Shown: one piece after another, positions 44,430 through 53,479 of the stretch
How the letters are laid out: each line of letters begins with the position of its first letter
How positions within the stretch are numbered: the first letter of the stretch is position 1
NCBI GenBank assembly: GCA_002633025.1
Contig: NMRB01001104.1
Coordinates: 74,510-138,509 of the forward strand
Source: Notospermus geniculatus
Taxonomy: Eukaryota > Nemertea > Pilidiophora > Heteronemertea > Lineidae
Direction: 5' to 3'
DNA length: 64,000 nucleotides
Notes under the pieces: model-generated
The model's input: the letters and a program-made list of their open reading frames with translations, nothing else
Database searches by the model: none
What the model was told of the DNA's origin: nothing
Made by a program: the position numbers and the translations under genes

Positions 44430-44960
44430 TCAGTTTTCCGGGGCTTCCGATAGGTCGCACTCAGATTGACTACACAGTCCTTCTTCCTCACCAGATGAAT
44501 CCGAAGAAGCAATTACGCGGGTAGAATTCTTACACTTACGATCGTCAGAATCGGATCCTATAGATTTCGCCAACTTGAACCGTTTGTATGGTACCTGCGT
44601 ATCGTCGGAACGCACGTTTTTCCGTTTCTGTTGCTTTCGTATCGAATCATCGAGATCTCTGAGCCTGAGATTTATTTTCTTCAACATCTTTGTTATCTTC
44701 TCAACGTCGGTGGATAATCGCTCTACTTTACTGGCGATTTTTGACAATTTGTAATCCAGTTTTTCATATTTAGCTTCGTTGAATTGAACATACGATGGTT
44801 TAGGTCTCGATCGATAGGTCTTGTAAGTGGGAGTCGAATATGCGGCATCTGTAACAGCAGGCGTATCGTAAGTTCTTGGATTGGAACTGTGATAAGAACC
44901 GTTAAAATTCCAATCGTCAGTTCTGTTTCTCGCTGTAGTATAATGTGTGATCGGCTCCAT
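44430..44960 (-). CDS. Coiled-coil/serine-rich protein, left copy, 176 aa
   Basis: The start at ATG 44,960 (CACCATGGAG context) is shared with the right copy. An N-terminal tyrosine/threonine/asparagine-rich segment is followed by a conserved YRSRPKPSYVQFNEAKYEKL. A heptad-like coiled coil comes next (LSKIASKVERLSTDVEKITK, then MLKKINLRL), then a basic stretch and a C-terminal Ser/Asp/Glu-rich tail (ASSDSSGEEEG). This layout suggests an oligomerising, possibly DNA- or protein-bridging factor, but no family is recognised. TATATAA starts 41 bp upstream. It diverges from the DUF4326 gene across about 335 bp. Confidence 0.7.
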   Translation of the reverse strand: MEPITHYTTARNRTDDWNFNGSYHSSNPRTYDTPAVTDAAYSTPTYKTYRSRPKPSYVQFNEAKYEKLDYKLSKIASKVERLSTDVEKITKMLKKINLRLRDLDDSIRKQQKRKNVRSDDTQVPYKRFKLAKSIGSDSDDRKCKNSTRVIASSDSSGEEEGLCSQSECDLSEAPEN

Positions 44961-45296
44961 GGTGAACAATGAAACGATGTCACCGACAAACTTGTTATAT
45001 ACATGTAGTTGGGTTTAACACCCCGTGGTTATTTCTGTTACCACGCCTTAAAAACACCGGATGTATAATACCGTGTGTAATACCTTCATAAGTTTCTTGT
45101 GGTATTGGTGGGTGTGGTCCTAATAATGAAAATGAATGTTTAAAGAGACTCCTTCAGGTGGTATATCGGTGTGGTAACAGAATGATTCGAGGAGCTTTAT
45201 AAACGACGATTTTTCATTAGGTGTTGCTAGTATCTTTTAAGAAAGGCGCGAAAAAAGTACAGGTAGACGTCCCGACTTATTTTCACATTTCACGTC
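44961..45296. promoter_or_regulatory. Divergent promoter, left arm
   Basis: It contains TATATAA (44,995-45,001, minus side) and a palindromic CGTGGT...ACCACG pair at about 45,023-45,044. A TTTATAAAC near 45,195 and a TTATTTTCAC near 45,278 face the DUF4326 gene. The right arm keeps the TATA boxes and the GTAGACGTCCCGACTTATTT block but not the full palindrome. Confidence 0.5.
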
Positions 45297-45326
45297 GTGA
45301 CTACCGTTGGTTCCATAGGACGCGTG

Positions 45327-45665
45327 ATGACTGGAAGGGAAGCACCGCTACGAGTTGTGAATATCAGAAAGATTGGGTTTAGAAATCTAAAACGTTGGTT
45401 AGAAGACGACGATCATGTGTACATAGGTCGAAATTTGGAAAGGTATGTGGACACTGCCAAACCCGAGGACAATAAGTGGGGAAACACTTTCACACTGCCG
45501 TATTACAGCAGGGAAGAGAGCTTGCGTAAATATGAGATGTACGCGAGAGCACATCTAATGGAACATTTACACGAGCTTAGTGGAAAGAGTCTGGCATGCT
45601 GGTGTCATCCTTTGCCATGTCACGGAGATATTCTTATCAAACTGTATAATGAAAAGTATAACTGA
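45327..45665 (+). CDS. DUF4326 family protein, left copy
   Basis: The conserved DUF4326 features are present: DNKWGNTFTLPYYSREESL, then HELSGKSLACWCHPLPCHGD. This family is known from phages, bacteria and some eukaryotic viruses; its activity is not established. The right-arm copy begins with an ATG at the codon that is GTG here (45,297-45,299). The first available ATG is therefore 45,327 (MTGREAPLRVV), giving 112 residues instead of 122. Either the left start is mutated and translation begins internally, or the copy is failing. About 84% of residues match the right copy over 122 positions. An AATAAA lies downstream near 45,784. Confidence 0.75.
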   Translation: MTGREAPLRVVNIRKIGFRNLKRWLEDDDHVYIGRNLERYVDTAKPEDNKWGNTFTLPYYSREESLRKYEMYARAHLMEHLHELSGKSLACWCHPLPCHGDILIKLYNEKYN

Positions 45666-45825
45666 CACATTGTTTCAACAGTATCAAAAAGACCATATGA
45701 TTGGAATGGTAATTCACCATCCATATATGAGTAATGAAGACACTTTTATTGCTTTTTGGTAGCCGACATAGGGCTATATATAATAAATTATTATTATTAT
45801 GACATAGAGTTTGTGTTTTGATCCG

Positions 45826-48474
45826 CTATGGCGATTCATTTGGTAAATGGCTTATGAATTCTCTCAGTGTTGAAAACAAAAGATGACAATCACTATCCTT
45901 GTGTCTTTTCCATTTTTCGAGATACATGTCGATGATTCGAATAAAAAAGTCTTTGTGAGGGAGTATGATACCACCGTTTGAATCTTTCGAGAATGGTAAG
46001 AAGACGCATTGATACACAGTATTAAATGACCGTGTTGCATAAAACCAGGGTGCATACTCTTTACTGCGACAATTCTCATTGGTGATAAATTTCTGATAAC
46101 CGCCCAGATCGAGTGATCTTACATCGTTCAAACGAACCAGTAACTGTTTGGGTATAACGTGGGTGTTTTGATATTTCCTCAACAAGGCATTGTCCGTTTG
46201 AGAGTCTGGAACTTTGAGTGAAGCAAAGGAAGTGGCATTTGCGTATATCGCCCGAGAGAAGGTAAAGATTTCTTTAATGCGATGTATTTCTTCTTGCGGC
46301 GACAGATCTACCAAGAGGTCTATAAATTTGCTATGACATGGTGTCAAAAGAGAGATGTTAACTTTCTCAAAAAATGTTTTAACGTCATTTTTTAAAAGGG
46401 AAATTTCGGATACGTGAGAATCGTTATTCAACAGTCTGTGAAATTCCTTTCTCAAGCATATTTTGAGCTGGTTGTTGAATACTTTCGAAGCATTAACAGT
46501 CATGCATTTGTGGTACTGAAAATTCAACAATAGTTTACTTTCATCGAGCGGATGTAGATTTTGCAAGTAAAATTTATCTTTTTCTTCTCTGCTAACAGAT
46601 TGCTTCACTGAACACGCGGGAAAATTGAGAACTCTCCGACACACTCCTGTCTTAGTGTAATTTAATCTACACGTCGGTTGGTTTACGATTCCATGAAGGT
46701 CCACGGAAGTGCATACGTTACAGGCTACCCCCGGGAAAAACACCCGAATTGGTTTGAAACCGGGTATAATCTCATAGGCAGCTCGAATCAACTCTGAAAC
46801 GACCATGCATAACGATAGTACGTTGGAATCGATGTTACAGTTAACGGAGTTCAAAGAAATGCCATAACTTTTATATCTGCTCACCACCGCTTTGATGGGC
46901 GCGGCGATGACGAGCTTACGTTTGACAAACCTTTCATTTTTGGGTGCGTGAATGGCTTCGATAAAATTCATTTTTGCATTATCTGGGGTCAATAAAAACA
47001 AATTTACCACTTTATTTTTCACTATGGCGTTGCTAAAAAACAATTTCCTTTCCCCAGAATCGAGACTGTAACATCTTTCGTCCAATACGGTGTCAATATG
47101 TATCAGTGATCTATTCAATTTCTCAGACTCGAACTGCTTCCATTGCAAATGACTCAAGTCTTCCTGGACCTTTAAATCATAAACGTCCGCATAAAAATCC
47201 TTTCTACAGAGACATGGCTTGAGTATGCTGTCGTGTACTATAGAATTATAGTTGAAAACTCGGGTTAAATGATTGCTATACTCCATCCGAATATCATCGT
47301 CTGGTTTAGATTTCGATTCGTCCAGCGGGATGTGCAGGAATGAGCTCAGTGGTAGTGCATTATAAATAACAATCATTAAAGTGAGTAGATTTTTGTCAGC
47401 AACGTGCAGTTGATATTTCTCACCCTTTACCCCAGGAAATTGCTTCTGCGAGCGGGTAGAATTTTCAAAAACCTCACAACATTGTCTGCAGTCATTTTCC
47501 GGTAAAAAATCTACAAAGGATTGATCACAGACCCCGATCAAATTGAAATCGCTTTCCTCGCGTTTTCGCTTACGAAAATTCTTTGTTTTAGATACATATA
47601 TTTCCTTTGTCTTGTTTTTACTCGTATATACGCCACATCCCGGTACGTGCATGCTCTGTATAAACGTGTGATAAATATGAACCAGTTGATACAGTGGAAT
47701 CAGAGAGAATGGATGAATTTGAGTGCTTTTCACATCGATCATTTTTTTGTTAACAGAACGGCTGGATAATTGAATTCTGTAATTGCGTTGAAAGTAAGAG
47801 GGGAACTGATATTTCCCTCTCATTGCAATGACATTCCATTTAAGGTGATAAAAATCATCAAGAAACTCGTTTGTTGACGGGCTTGTCGTTGGTCGATTAT
47901 ACGCGTGGAACTTGTACAAAAGACGATTCAATTTTTTGTTGAGCACGTTATAAAGTGATAAACCCAACTGATATCGCATCTGCTTCACTTTTTGTTGTAG
48001 ATCGAGTAATATGTCTACTACAAAGTACGGGCTCAAGTAAAACATGCTAAATTGCAAGATCATCGGGATATAAAATTTGATGAGATGTTTATTTATCGGA
48101 ACGAGCTGAAACATGCAATCATCATAGTAAAACAGATGTTCCAAGTCTAACAAGTAGAAGTCGGTTTTTCCAATGTCAGTGAATGTCCCGCAGCAGACCA
48201 TACTTACAACAGCTCTAAAGAATTGTTGTTTATTCACTGTTTTCCATTCTCGAAAGAGACCACTGGTTAACTTGGAATAAATCGTAACCCAGTCTTGGAG
48301 ATGTTTTTTGCAAATTTCAAACGATATTGCGGCTTTATTGTATTCTCCAGTGATCTTGACATATTGAAAATGAATGTAAGTTAAAAGCACATACGTGTTG
48401 TACGCGACAGTTTGATTTCTGTCACTGTCGTGTGCGTTCAAATTCCACATGTTCACATCAAAGACAGCTGCCAT
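45826..48474 (-). CDS. Large orphan protein of the unique segment, 882 aa
   Basis: A single uninterrupted frame, the longest in the window. The start is at ATG 48,474 (MAAVFDVNMWNLN). A basic, nuclear-localisation-like cluster (KNFRKRKREESDF) lies near residue 310. Cysteine groups occur near 330 (DCRQCCEVF) and near 590-630 (GVACNVCTSVDL, TGVCRR). Mostly helical, hydrophobic stretches occur near 130-150, but no clear transmembrane topology or signal peptide is visible. I see no polymerase, helicase, terminase or protease motifs. It diverges from the 171-aa gene across about 200 bp and converges with the left DUF4326 gene. It is present once, in the centre of the palindrome, like a unique-short-region gene. 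An intact length in a region with many dead repeats suggests recent integration or selection. Confidence 0.75.
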   Translation of the reverse strand: MAAVFDVNMWNLNAHDSDRNQTVAYNTYVLLTYIHFQYVKITGEYNKAAISFEICKKHLQDWVTIYSKLTSGLFREWKTVNKQQFFRAVVSMVCCGTFTDIGKTDFYLLDLEHLFYYDDCMFQLVPINKHLIKFYIPMILQFSMFYLSPYFVVDILLDLQQKVKQMRYQLGLSLYNVLNKKLNRLLYKFHAYNRPTTSPSTNEFLDDFYHLKWNVIAMRGKYQFPSYFQRNYRIQLSSRSVNKKMIDVKSTQIHPFSLIPLYQLVHIYHTFIQSMHVPGCGVYTSKNKTKEIYVSKTKNFRKRKREESDFNLIGVCDQSFVDFLPENDCRQCCEVFENSTRSQKQFPGVKGEKYQLHVADKNLLTLMIVIYNALPLSSFLHIPLDESKSKPDDDIRMEYSNHLTRVFNYNSIVHDSILKPCLCRKDFYADVYDLKVQEDLSHLQWKQFESEKLNRSLIHIDTVLDERCYSLDSGERKLFFSNAIVKNKVVNLFLLTPDNAKMNFIEAIHAPKNERFVKRKLVIAAPIKAVVSRYKSYGISLNSVNCNIDSNVLSLCMVVSELIRAAYEIIPGFKPIRVFFPGVACNVCTSVDLHGIVNQPTCRLNYTKTGVCRRVLNFPACSVKQSVSREEKDKFYLQNLHPLDESKLLLNFQYHKCMTVNASKVFNNQLKICLRKEFHRLLNNDSHVSEISLLKNDVKTFFEKVNISLLTPCHSKFIDLLVDLSPQEEIHRIKEIFTFSRAIYANATSFASLKVPDSQTDNALLRKYQNTHVIPKQLLVRLNDVRSLDLGGYQKFITNENCRSKEYAPWFYATRSFNTVYQCVFLPFSKDSNGGIILPHKDFFIRIIDMYLEKWKRHKDSDCHLLFSTLREFISHLPNESP

Positions 48475-48678
48475 ATTGTCTTGTCCGATAGAGTGTAATA
48501 TACTTAGTATTTGTATGAATCGTGTGGTTTAACCACCGTTCCATAATAGGTCCACCCTCTCAAGGTGGAAAGAATCTCTGACGCACATGCGCATGCCCTC
48601 TCACGCACCCATGATAAGGGTGGTGGACCTACCACCCTTCATTGCAAACCAATGGTAATTTGAAACAATGGACTAAAA
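48475..48678. promoter_or_regulatory. Divergent promoter of the unique segment
   Basis: It contains GTATATTA about 30 bp upstream of the 882-aa gene. GTGGTTTAACCAC lies at 48,524-48,536 and a perfect-armed AAGGGTGGT-GGACCT-ACCACCCTT palindrome at 48,616-48,639. Such palindromes could be regulator or origin sites; this is an inference. Confidence 0.5.
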
Positions 48679-49194
48679 ATGTTGATGACTATTCTTTTCT
48701 GTGACGACAAACCTAACCCATATCTCACAAATATGTTTCAGGAATGCGAGCCAGATGAATTTGAAAAATCTCTGCCTCCCGATGTAGAGAAGTGCATACA
48801 ACTTATGAGTCAACATAACCTTTGCGCGCATTTCCTACGATCAAAAATGAGATTTCGATATCTATGGCAAAATCGGGGAAAAAACTTGTTGAAGTTTTAT
48901 CACATTCTGGTAACATTCATTTCACAAAAATACTTCTGGATTCGAAACGATTATAGGAATAAAAATGCTCGTGTCAGTGGAGGGATCTGTCCGAATTGTC
49001 TCAGCACGTTCGGAAAAGCAAGATTCCTAACCAATTCCGGGCGTTACCTCTTAGAGTTACCTTGTTGTATATTCTTGATTTACGAGCATGAGGTACTCGA
49101 TAAATGTCCGATCACGAGAAACTTTCAGTATTATCGGACATTCAAGAAACATATCATCCGGAAAAAGAAGCCAGTAATTAAAATGATGCACTAG
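48679..49194 (+). CDS. Orphan 171-aa protein with cysteine pairs
   Basis: Starts MLMTILFCDDKPNPY. The second half has GGICPNCLSTFGKARF and then LPCCIFLIYEH and DKCP, a spacing compatible with a zinc ribbon. The C-terminus is basic (FKKHIIRKKKPVIKMMH). Its last 23 codons and 3' flank are duplicated in tandem downstream, so a second copy of the tail sequence occurs at 49,337. An AATAAA follows the stop at about 49,231. Function unknown. Confidence 0.65.
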   Translation: MLMTILFCDDKPNPYLTNMFQECEPDEFEKSLPPDVEKCIQLMSQHNLCAHFLRSKMRFRYLWQNRGKNLLKFYHILVTFISQKYFWIRNDYRNKNARVSGGICPNCLSTFGKARFLTNSGRYLLELPCCIFLIYEHEVLDKCPITRNFQYYRTFKKHIIRKKKPVIKMMH

Positions 49195-49247
49195 GCAAGT
49201 TATTATTTAAACGTTTCGTTTTTCTTTTTTTAATAAATGAACCAAGA

Positions 49248-49388
49248 ATGGACCTCTCAACTCCGCGCGAAATGGACTTTTACGCTTTATACAGAATTGA
49301 CAGCGATGTCATGACGCATGTATTCATGACGCACTACAGTATTATCGGACATTCAAGAAACATATCATCCGGAAAAAGAAGCCAATAA
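49248..49388 (+). pseudogene. Truncated 5' copy of the 207-aa gene, 46 aa
   Basis: Created by the tandem duplication. It keeps the ATG and first 30 codons (MDLSTPREMDFYALY) and then reads into duplicated 3' sequence of the neighbouring gene and stops. Its own TATTTAAA promoter is intact, so a short product could in principle still be made. Confidence 0.7.
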
Positions 49389-49414
49389 TTGAAAGGATGT
49401 ACTAGGCAAGTTAT

Positions 49415-49422
49415 TATTTAAA
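49415..49422 (+). promoter_or_regulatory. TATA-like box of the 207-aa gene
   Basis: TATTTAAA begins 46 bp before the ATG at 49,461, within the 41-58 bp range of the other viral-like genes. The duplicated upstream copy has the same box. Confidence 0.5.
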
Positions 49423-49460
49423 CGTTTCGTTTTTTTCTTTTTTTAATAAAAGAACGAAGA

Positions 49461-50084
49461 ATGGACCTCTCAACTCCACGCGAAATGGACTTTTATGCTT
49501 TATACAGAATTGACAGCGATGTCATGACGGATATATTCATGACGCACTACGTTAAGAATAATATTGAAAATTGTACACTAAAAAATATCTATCGAATGTC
49601 CTTAGACATCATAGGGGGTGAAGATTTCAAAGGTAGGATCTCTCCGTCTGAAAGGAGAAAGATCGTCACCTTTTTTAATTCGAATGACATTATTTCTTTC
49701 GAAAAGTTTAGAAATCTTCGACCGATTGTCAAATTCAATGACATCTCCTTACGGGCGGCCTATAGTCGAGTAAACGAAGAGGAATCTCCTGGAATGGAAT
49801 CAAAAGTCATTCAAAATTTAACCCCAATCCAGTTCGTGCAAATTCTATTTGACAAAATCAATTCCGATCTAAAGGCTGGTGTCATCGATTCGAGGTCGAT
49901 GAAAAATGAAGATATCGATCCGCGTGTGGCAATAAAGTACTTGAGTTTCATCTTACAGTTTCAACATCACAGGGGTGACCAAATTTTAATAAGAAATGGC
50001 CCACATTCTCAAATACACGACCAATATGATAATGATGACGATGTTTTAAATATTTCATTCCGAGAATTTGGTCACATCGTTTAA
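49461..50084 (+). CDS. Orphan 207-aa protein
   Basis: It starts MDLSTPREMDFYALYRIDSD and ends FREFGHIV. Soluble, charged and without cysteine clusters, membrane segments or known motifs. The middle is mixed helix-like (LRAAYSRVNEEESPGMESKV) and an acidic patch (QYDNDDDVLN) lies near the end. It follows the 171-aa gene on the same strand in the unique segment, with a duplicated decoy start between them. No function is assigned. Confidence 0.65.
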   Translation: MDLSTPREMDFYALYRIDSDVMTDIFMTHYVKNNIENCTLKNIYRMSLDIIGGEDFKGRISPSERRKIVTFFNSNDIISFEKFRNLRPIVKFNDISLRAAYSRVNEEESPGMESKVIQNLTPIQFVQILFDKINSDLKAGVIDSRSMKNEDIDPRVAIKYLSFILQFQHHRGDQILIRNGPHSQIHDQYDNDDDVLNISFREFGHIV

Positions 50085-50089
50085 ATGCG

Positions 50090-50839
50090 TTCACACCTGA
50101 TCACTGTTATAATTTCTATAGAAATTATTAAGGGCCTGTCACATTGAAGTAGTTCTCAAAACGTCCTACCCCCGTCCTAATAAAGTCGTAAAACGGGCTA
50201 GAATGTATGAAGTTGGCCAAATAAGTTATCTCACTGTGATGGAACACTCTTCCCGTCCGAGCCTGTCCATGAAGTTCGACTAAGGCTGTAACATGTTGCA
50301 CTATACGTCCACTCCGTTCGCACATAGTTTGAGCCCATTCGGTCAATTTTCAAGAACGTACTAAGAACTAGCTCGGTGTGGCGGGGTTCTGTGGGAGACG
50401 AGGCGTTAGTGATTATGCAACGGGTTTGGGGTTGGGGTCATAGGCCCACGGATTAAAAAATGTGATATTATACCGACGGCCATGTAAGTAGTATTTTCCC
50501 GGGCATGAAAATCATCTTTTATTTACATGTTGTTTTGTTTGTTTATTTGTCATATGAATGATTTGCTGTAATATGCATGTCCGAAAAGTCCGAAATAACA
50601 AAATGTGAACATCCATGTTCACAAACATTGAACGTAAACAATAAAGTTGTGATACGTTATCTTTAATCATAACCTATTAACCGGTGGTGACAAGGAATGT
50701 GTATCGCATTGGTAGGTACACTACGTGTATACATCGGGTGGTTTGGGATGCAGGGATTTGACCCTCTCTGAACTTATGAAAAAGAACATTTATATTGTGA
50801 TATTATGAGGTTGACTTATTTTCTCTCTCTTGTTGAGCA
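50090..50839. other. Intergenic stretch right of the unique segment
   Basis: No gene is supported. A section from AGGGCCTGTCACATTGAAG (50,129) to about 50,375 resembles a MITE, but its second end is not clear. An AATAAA lies at about 50,640. Arm homology begins near 50,840. Confidence 0.5.
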
Positions 50840-50891
50840 CACGTTGCAACATTCACATCCTACATGTCCTATGGTCTTTTGAAACAATGTG

Positions 50892-51260
50892 TCAGTTATA
50901 CTTTTCATGATACAGTTTGATAAGAATATCTCCGTGGCACGGTAAAGGAGTGCACCAACACGCTAGACTTTTCCCCCTGAGCTCGTGTAAATGTTCCATC
51001 AGATGTGTTCTCGCGTACATCTCATATTTACGTAAGCTCTCTTCCCTGCTGTAAAATGACAGCGTGAAAGGGTTTCCCCACTTATTGTCCTCGGGTTTGG
51101 CGGAGTCGACATACCATTCTAAATTTCGACCTATGTACACGTGATCTCCATCTTCTAACAACCGCTTCAGATTTCTATACCCAATCTTTCTGATATTCAC
51201 AACTCGTGGTGGGACTTCCCTCCCGGTGAATGCGTGTCCTGCGGAACCAACAGCAGTCAT
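50892..51260 (-). CDS. DUF4326 family protein, right copy, 122 aa
   Basis: It begins with a proper ATG (MTAVGSAGHAFTGRE). The family core is intact: DNKWGNPFTLSFYSREESL and HELRGKSLACWCTPLPCHGD. It has the more canonical KWGNPF, where the left copy has KWGNTF. The promoter shares GTAGACGTCCCGACTTATTT with the left arm. It diverges from the right coiled-coil gene across 275 bp. It may act in nucleotide or nucleic-acid chemistry, but this is not established for the family. Confidence 0.85.
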   Translation of the reverse strand: MTAVGSAGHAFTGREVPPRVVNIRKIGYRNLKRLLEDGDHVYIGRNLEWYVDSAKPEDNKWGNPFTLSFYSREESLRKYEMYARTHLMEHLHELRGKSLACWCTPLPCHGDILIKLYHEKYN

Positions 51261-51494
51261 GACGTAAAATGTGAAAGGAAAATATGAAAATAAGTCGGGA
51301 CGTCTACTTGTGTTTTTCGCGGGTTTCTCAATAATGTAAATACTACCGATTGTTCATTGAATTACACCTAAATATACTACATCCCCTCACTTACCAACAC
51401 CACAAGAAACTACGGAGGTATTGCACACGGTATGATACATCCAGTGGTTGTCTCCGCGTGGTAACAGACAGCAACAGATGGTGATGGCGACATG

Positions 51495-51501
51495 TATATA
51501 A
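51495..51501 (+). promoter_or_regulatory. TATA box of the right coiled-coil gene
   Basis: TATATAA starts 41 bp upstream of the ATG at 51,536. The left copy has the identical box at the identical distance despite divergence elsewhere. Confidence 0.6.
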
Positions 51502-51535
51502 CAAGTTTGTCGGCGACGTCGGTTCATCATTCACC

Positions 51536-52117
51536 ATGGAGCCGATTCCGCATTATAGTACTACAGCGAGAAACAGGACTGTCGATTGGAATTGTAGCAA
51601 CGATTCTTATCATAACTTCAATCCAAGAACTTACAACACACCTGCTGTTACAGATGCAGCGTATTCGACTCCCACTTACAGGACTTACAGATCGAGACCA
51701 AAACCATCGTATGTTCAATTCAACGAGGCTAAATATGAAAAACTGGATTATAAATTATCAAAAATCAACAGCAAATTGGAGCGTTTATCCACCGACATGG
51801 AAATGATAAAGAAGACGTTAAAGAAAATAAATCGCAGGACGAGAGATTTCGATGAATCGGTGTGGAAACGAAAAACCACTCGTTCCGATGATACGCGCGC
51901 AGGCCTGCCATACAAACGACACAAATTCACGAAATCTACGACAACCGATTCTGACGATCGTAAATGTAAGAATTCTACCCGCGAAATTGCTTCTTCTTCG
52001 GATTCATCTGATCAGGAGGAAGGAGAGTGCAGTATCAATCTGAATGCGAACTATCGGAAGCCCCGGAAAACTGATAACTGGAAACATACGGCATGTACGG
52101 CATGCAACCGATCTTGA
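51536..52117 (+). CDS. Coiled-coil/serine-rich protein, right copy, 193 aa
   Basis: It shares with the left copy the N-terminal Tyr/Asn/Thr-rich part, YRSRPKPSYVQFNEAKYEKL and the coiled coil (KINSKLERLSTDMEMIKKTL). The basic linker (KRKTTRSDD, PYKRHKF) and the Ser/Asp/Glu tail (ASSSDSSDQEEGE) are also shared. The C-terminus is 17 residues longer than on the left and ends in CTACNRS, showing a shifted stop. Both copies stay open despite many substitutions, which suggests constraint. Confidence 0.7.
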   Translation: MEPIPHYSTTARNRTVDWNCSNDSYHNFNPRTYNTPAVTDAAYSTPTYRTYRSRPKPSYVQFNEAKYEKLDYKLSKINSKLERLSTDMEMIKKTLKKINRRTRDFDESVWKRKTTRSDDTRAGLPYKRHKFTKSTTTDSDDRKCKNSTREIASSSDSSDQEEGECSINLNANYRKPRKTDNWKHTACTACNRS

Positions 52118-53023
52118 ACAACTCTGAGATGCCAGGTGTACGTGTGTGTAAATCCAGCGTTGTACGTGTTTAAAAATCCATACTGCTCGTGGCAGTGAGT
52201 TAATGAAGTATATTGAGGAGCAGTTTCTGGTAGTGTGTCGAGAATACAGACTAAATCTTGACAGTTAGTGAATGTAGGCTGTGGATGATACAGAACTGTG
52301 TGGAGTTGTACCAGTAACAGAGACGTCATCACATTCTGGATTACTGAAGAAAACTTTATCCGAATATTCCTTCATGAGGCATATGTTGTTTATGCGGGTA
52401 GGATGATATTGTGGCGTGATTCTGAAGTAACCTGTACATATTTAGTTGTGTAGGCCTATAAGATAATCAGGTTATGGAATATGAGATATTGACCTTGGAT
52501 TCTTCTTGCCTTGGATTTACAGTTCTTTAGCATGGTATCTCAACCATTTTTCTCCATGTAATACACGTGTACTATTCCTGTGTACAAACACCGTTTACTT
52601 TTGGGCGGTCTCATGTCAATCACAACAAAATACAATTCATACATAATTGATCAGATATTTTTCTTATCAGTTTTCTCAAAGAAAGAGGCAATCTGCGTCT
52701 AAATGGTGATTTGGCTCTACTAACGGTTACTATTGTACAAAGGCAAAAGCTCTGTGCGTTCAAATATGCCAGACTGGAAAAAGCGAGACTAGTTCCCAAC
52801 ATAACACCTTTTATACCGGAGCTACATGTACCTGCGCGGCAAAATGTTGTATCATCGTATCATCGTTTTGTATCGTCGTGTTGTATCATCGTTGTATCAT
52901 CGTTTAACACTAAGTGAATAAATTTTTGTAGGCCTGTTTCATATTATATTTTTGCGTTGTCTGTTATGCGCATTTATGCAGATCCCTTCGCTCACAATGC
53001 TTGTGATCGTTTGAAGAAAATTC

Positions 53024-53170
53024 ATGCTATTGACATCGTGCCCTGCACACTTTTGTGGGGCAATGTCTGTGTTTATGATGCGGGGCATGTCCCAATTATT
53101 ATCTAAGTCAATCACAAAAGGAAATGACGGTGTTATACGCGTGGTAACTCCTACGGGTGGCACAGCATGA
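53024..53170 (+). CDS. Tiny ORF, 48 aa, right arm
   Basis: It starts MLLTSCPAHFCGAMSVF, matching the start of the left tiny ORF. An ATTTATG box 52 bp upstream is conserved. After about residue 18 indels change the frame relative to the left copy, so this copy may be degraded. Confidence 0.3.
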   Translation: MLLTSCPAHFCGAMSVFMMRGMSQLLSKSITKGNDGVIRVVTPTGGTA

Positions 53171-53479
53171 ATTTAATGACCCGGATAGTCAAATCAACCT
53201 ATTGAAATTGAGAACATATGGTATCAACCTGCAAACTTTGGGTGACTTGTAACAGGACAGGTCGCATACATTACAAGAAGTTTTCTTCCATGAGCGATGA
53301 CGTCATCAGCCTAATGGTCACGCAGTGCATTTTCCGGGTATTTTTACTGATCAAAGTTATTTTATTCGAAAGAGAGTGGCGATCGTAAACCAGTTCGCTC
53401 GGGAAATGAAAGTTTTGGATGTTCTCTACGTCCATACTGTTTCTGGGATTTTTCTGATTTTATCCTCCGCCGTCAATTC

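Larger units (their letters stand above)
40490..45720. repeat. Inner inverted arm, left (viral-like)
   Basis: It mirrors 50,840-55,110 with the order zinc-finger tail, cysteine-rich gene, tiny ORF, coiled-coil gene, DUF4326 gene. Intergenic parts are also homologous (for example TCTTTGAGAAAATTAATAAG against its complement at 52,670) but with many substitutions and indels. Divergence is clearly larger than in the outer arms. Confidence 0.85.
49126..49550. repeat. Tandem duplication of about 212 bp across a gene junction
   Basis: Unit 1 (49,126-49,336) and unit 2 (49,337-49,550) share CAGTATTATCGGACATTCAA and, at their ends, ATTCATGACGCACTAC. Each spans the 3' end of the 171-aa gene, its poly(A) signal and the promoter plus first 30 codons of the 207-aa gene. 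A few substitutions separate the units. Confidence 0.9.
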
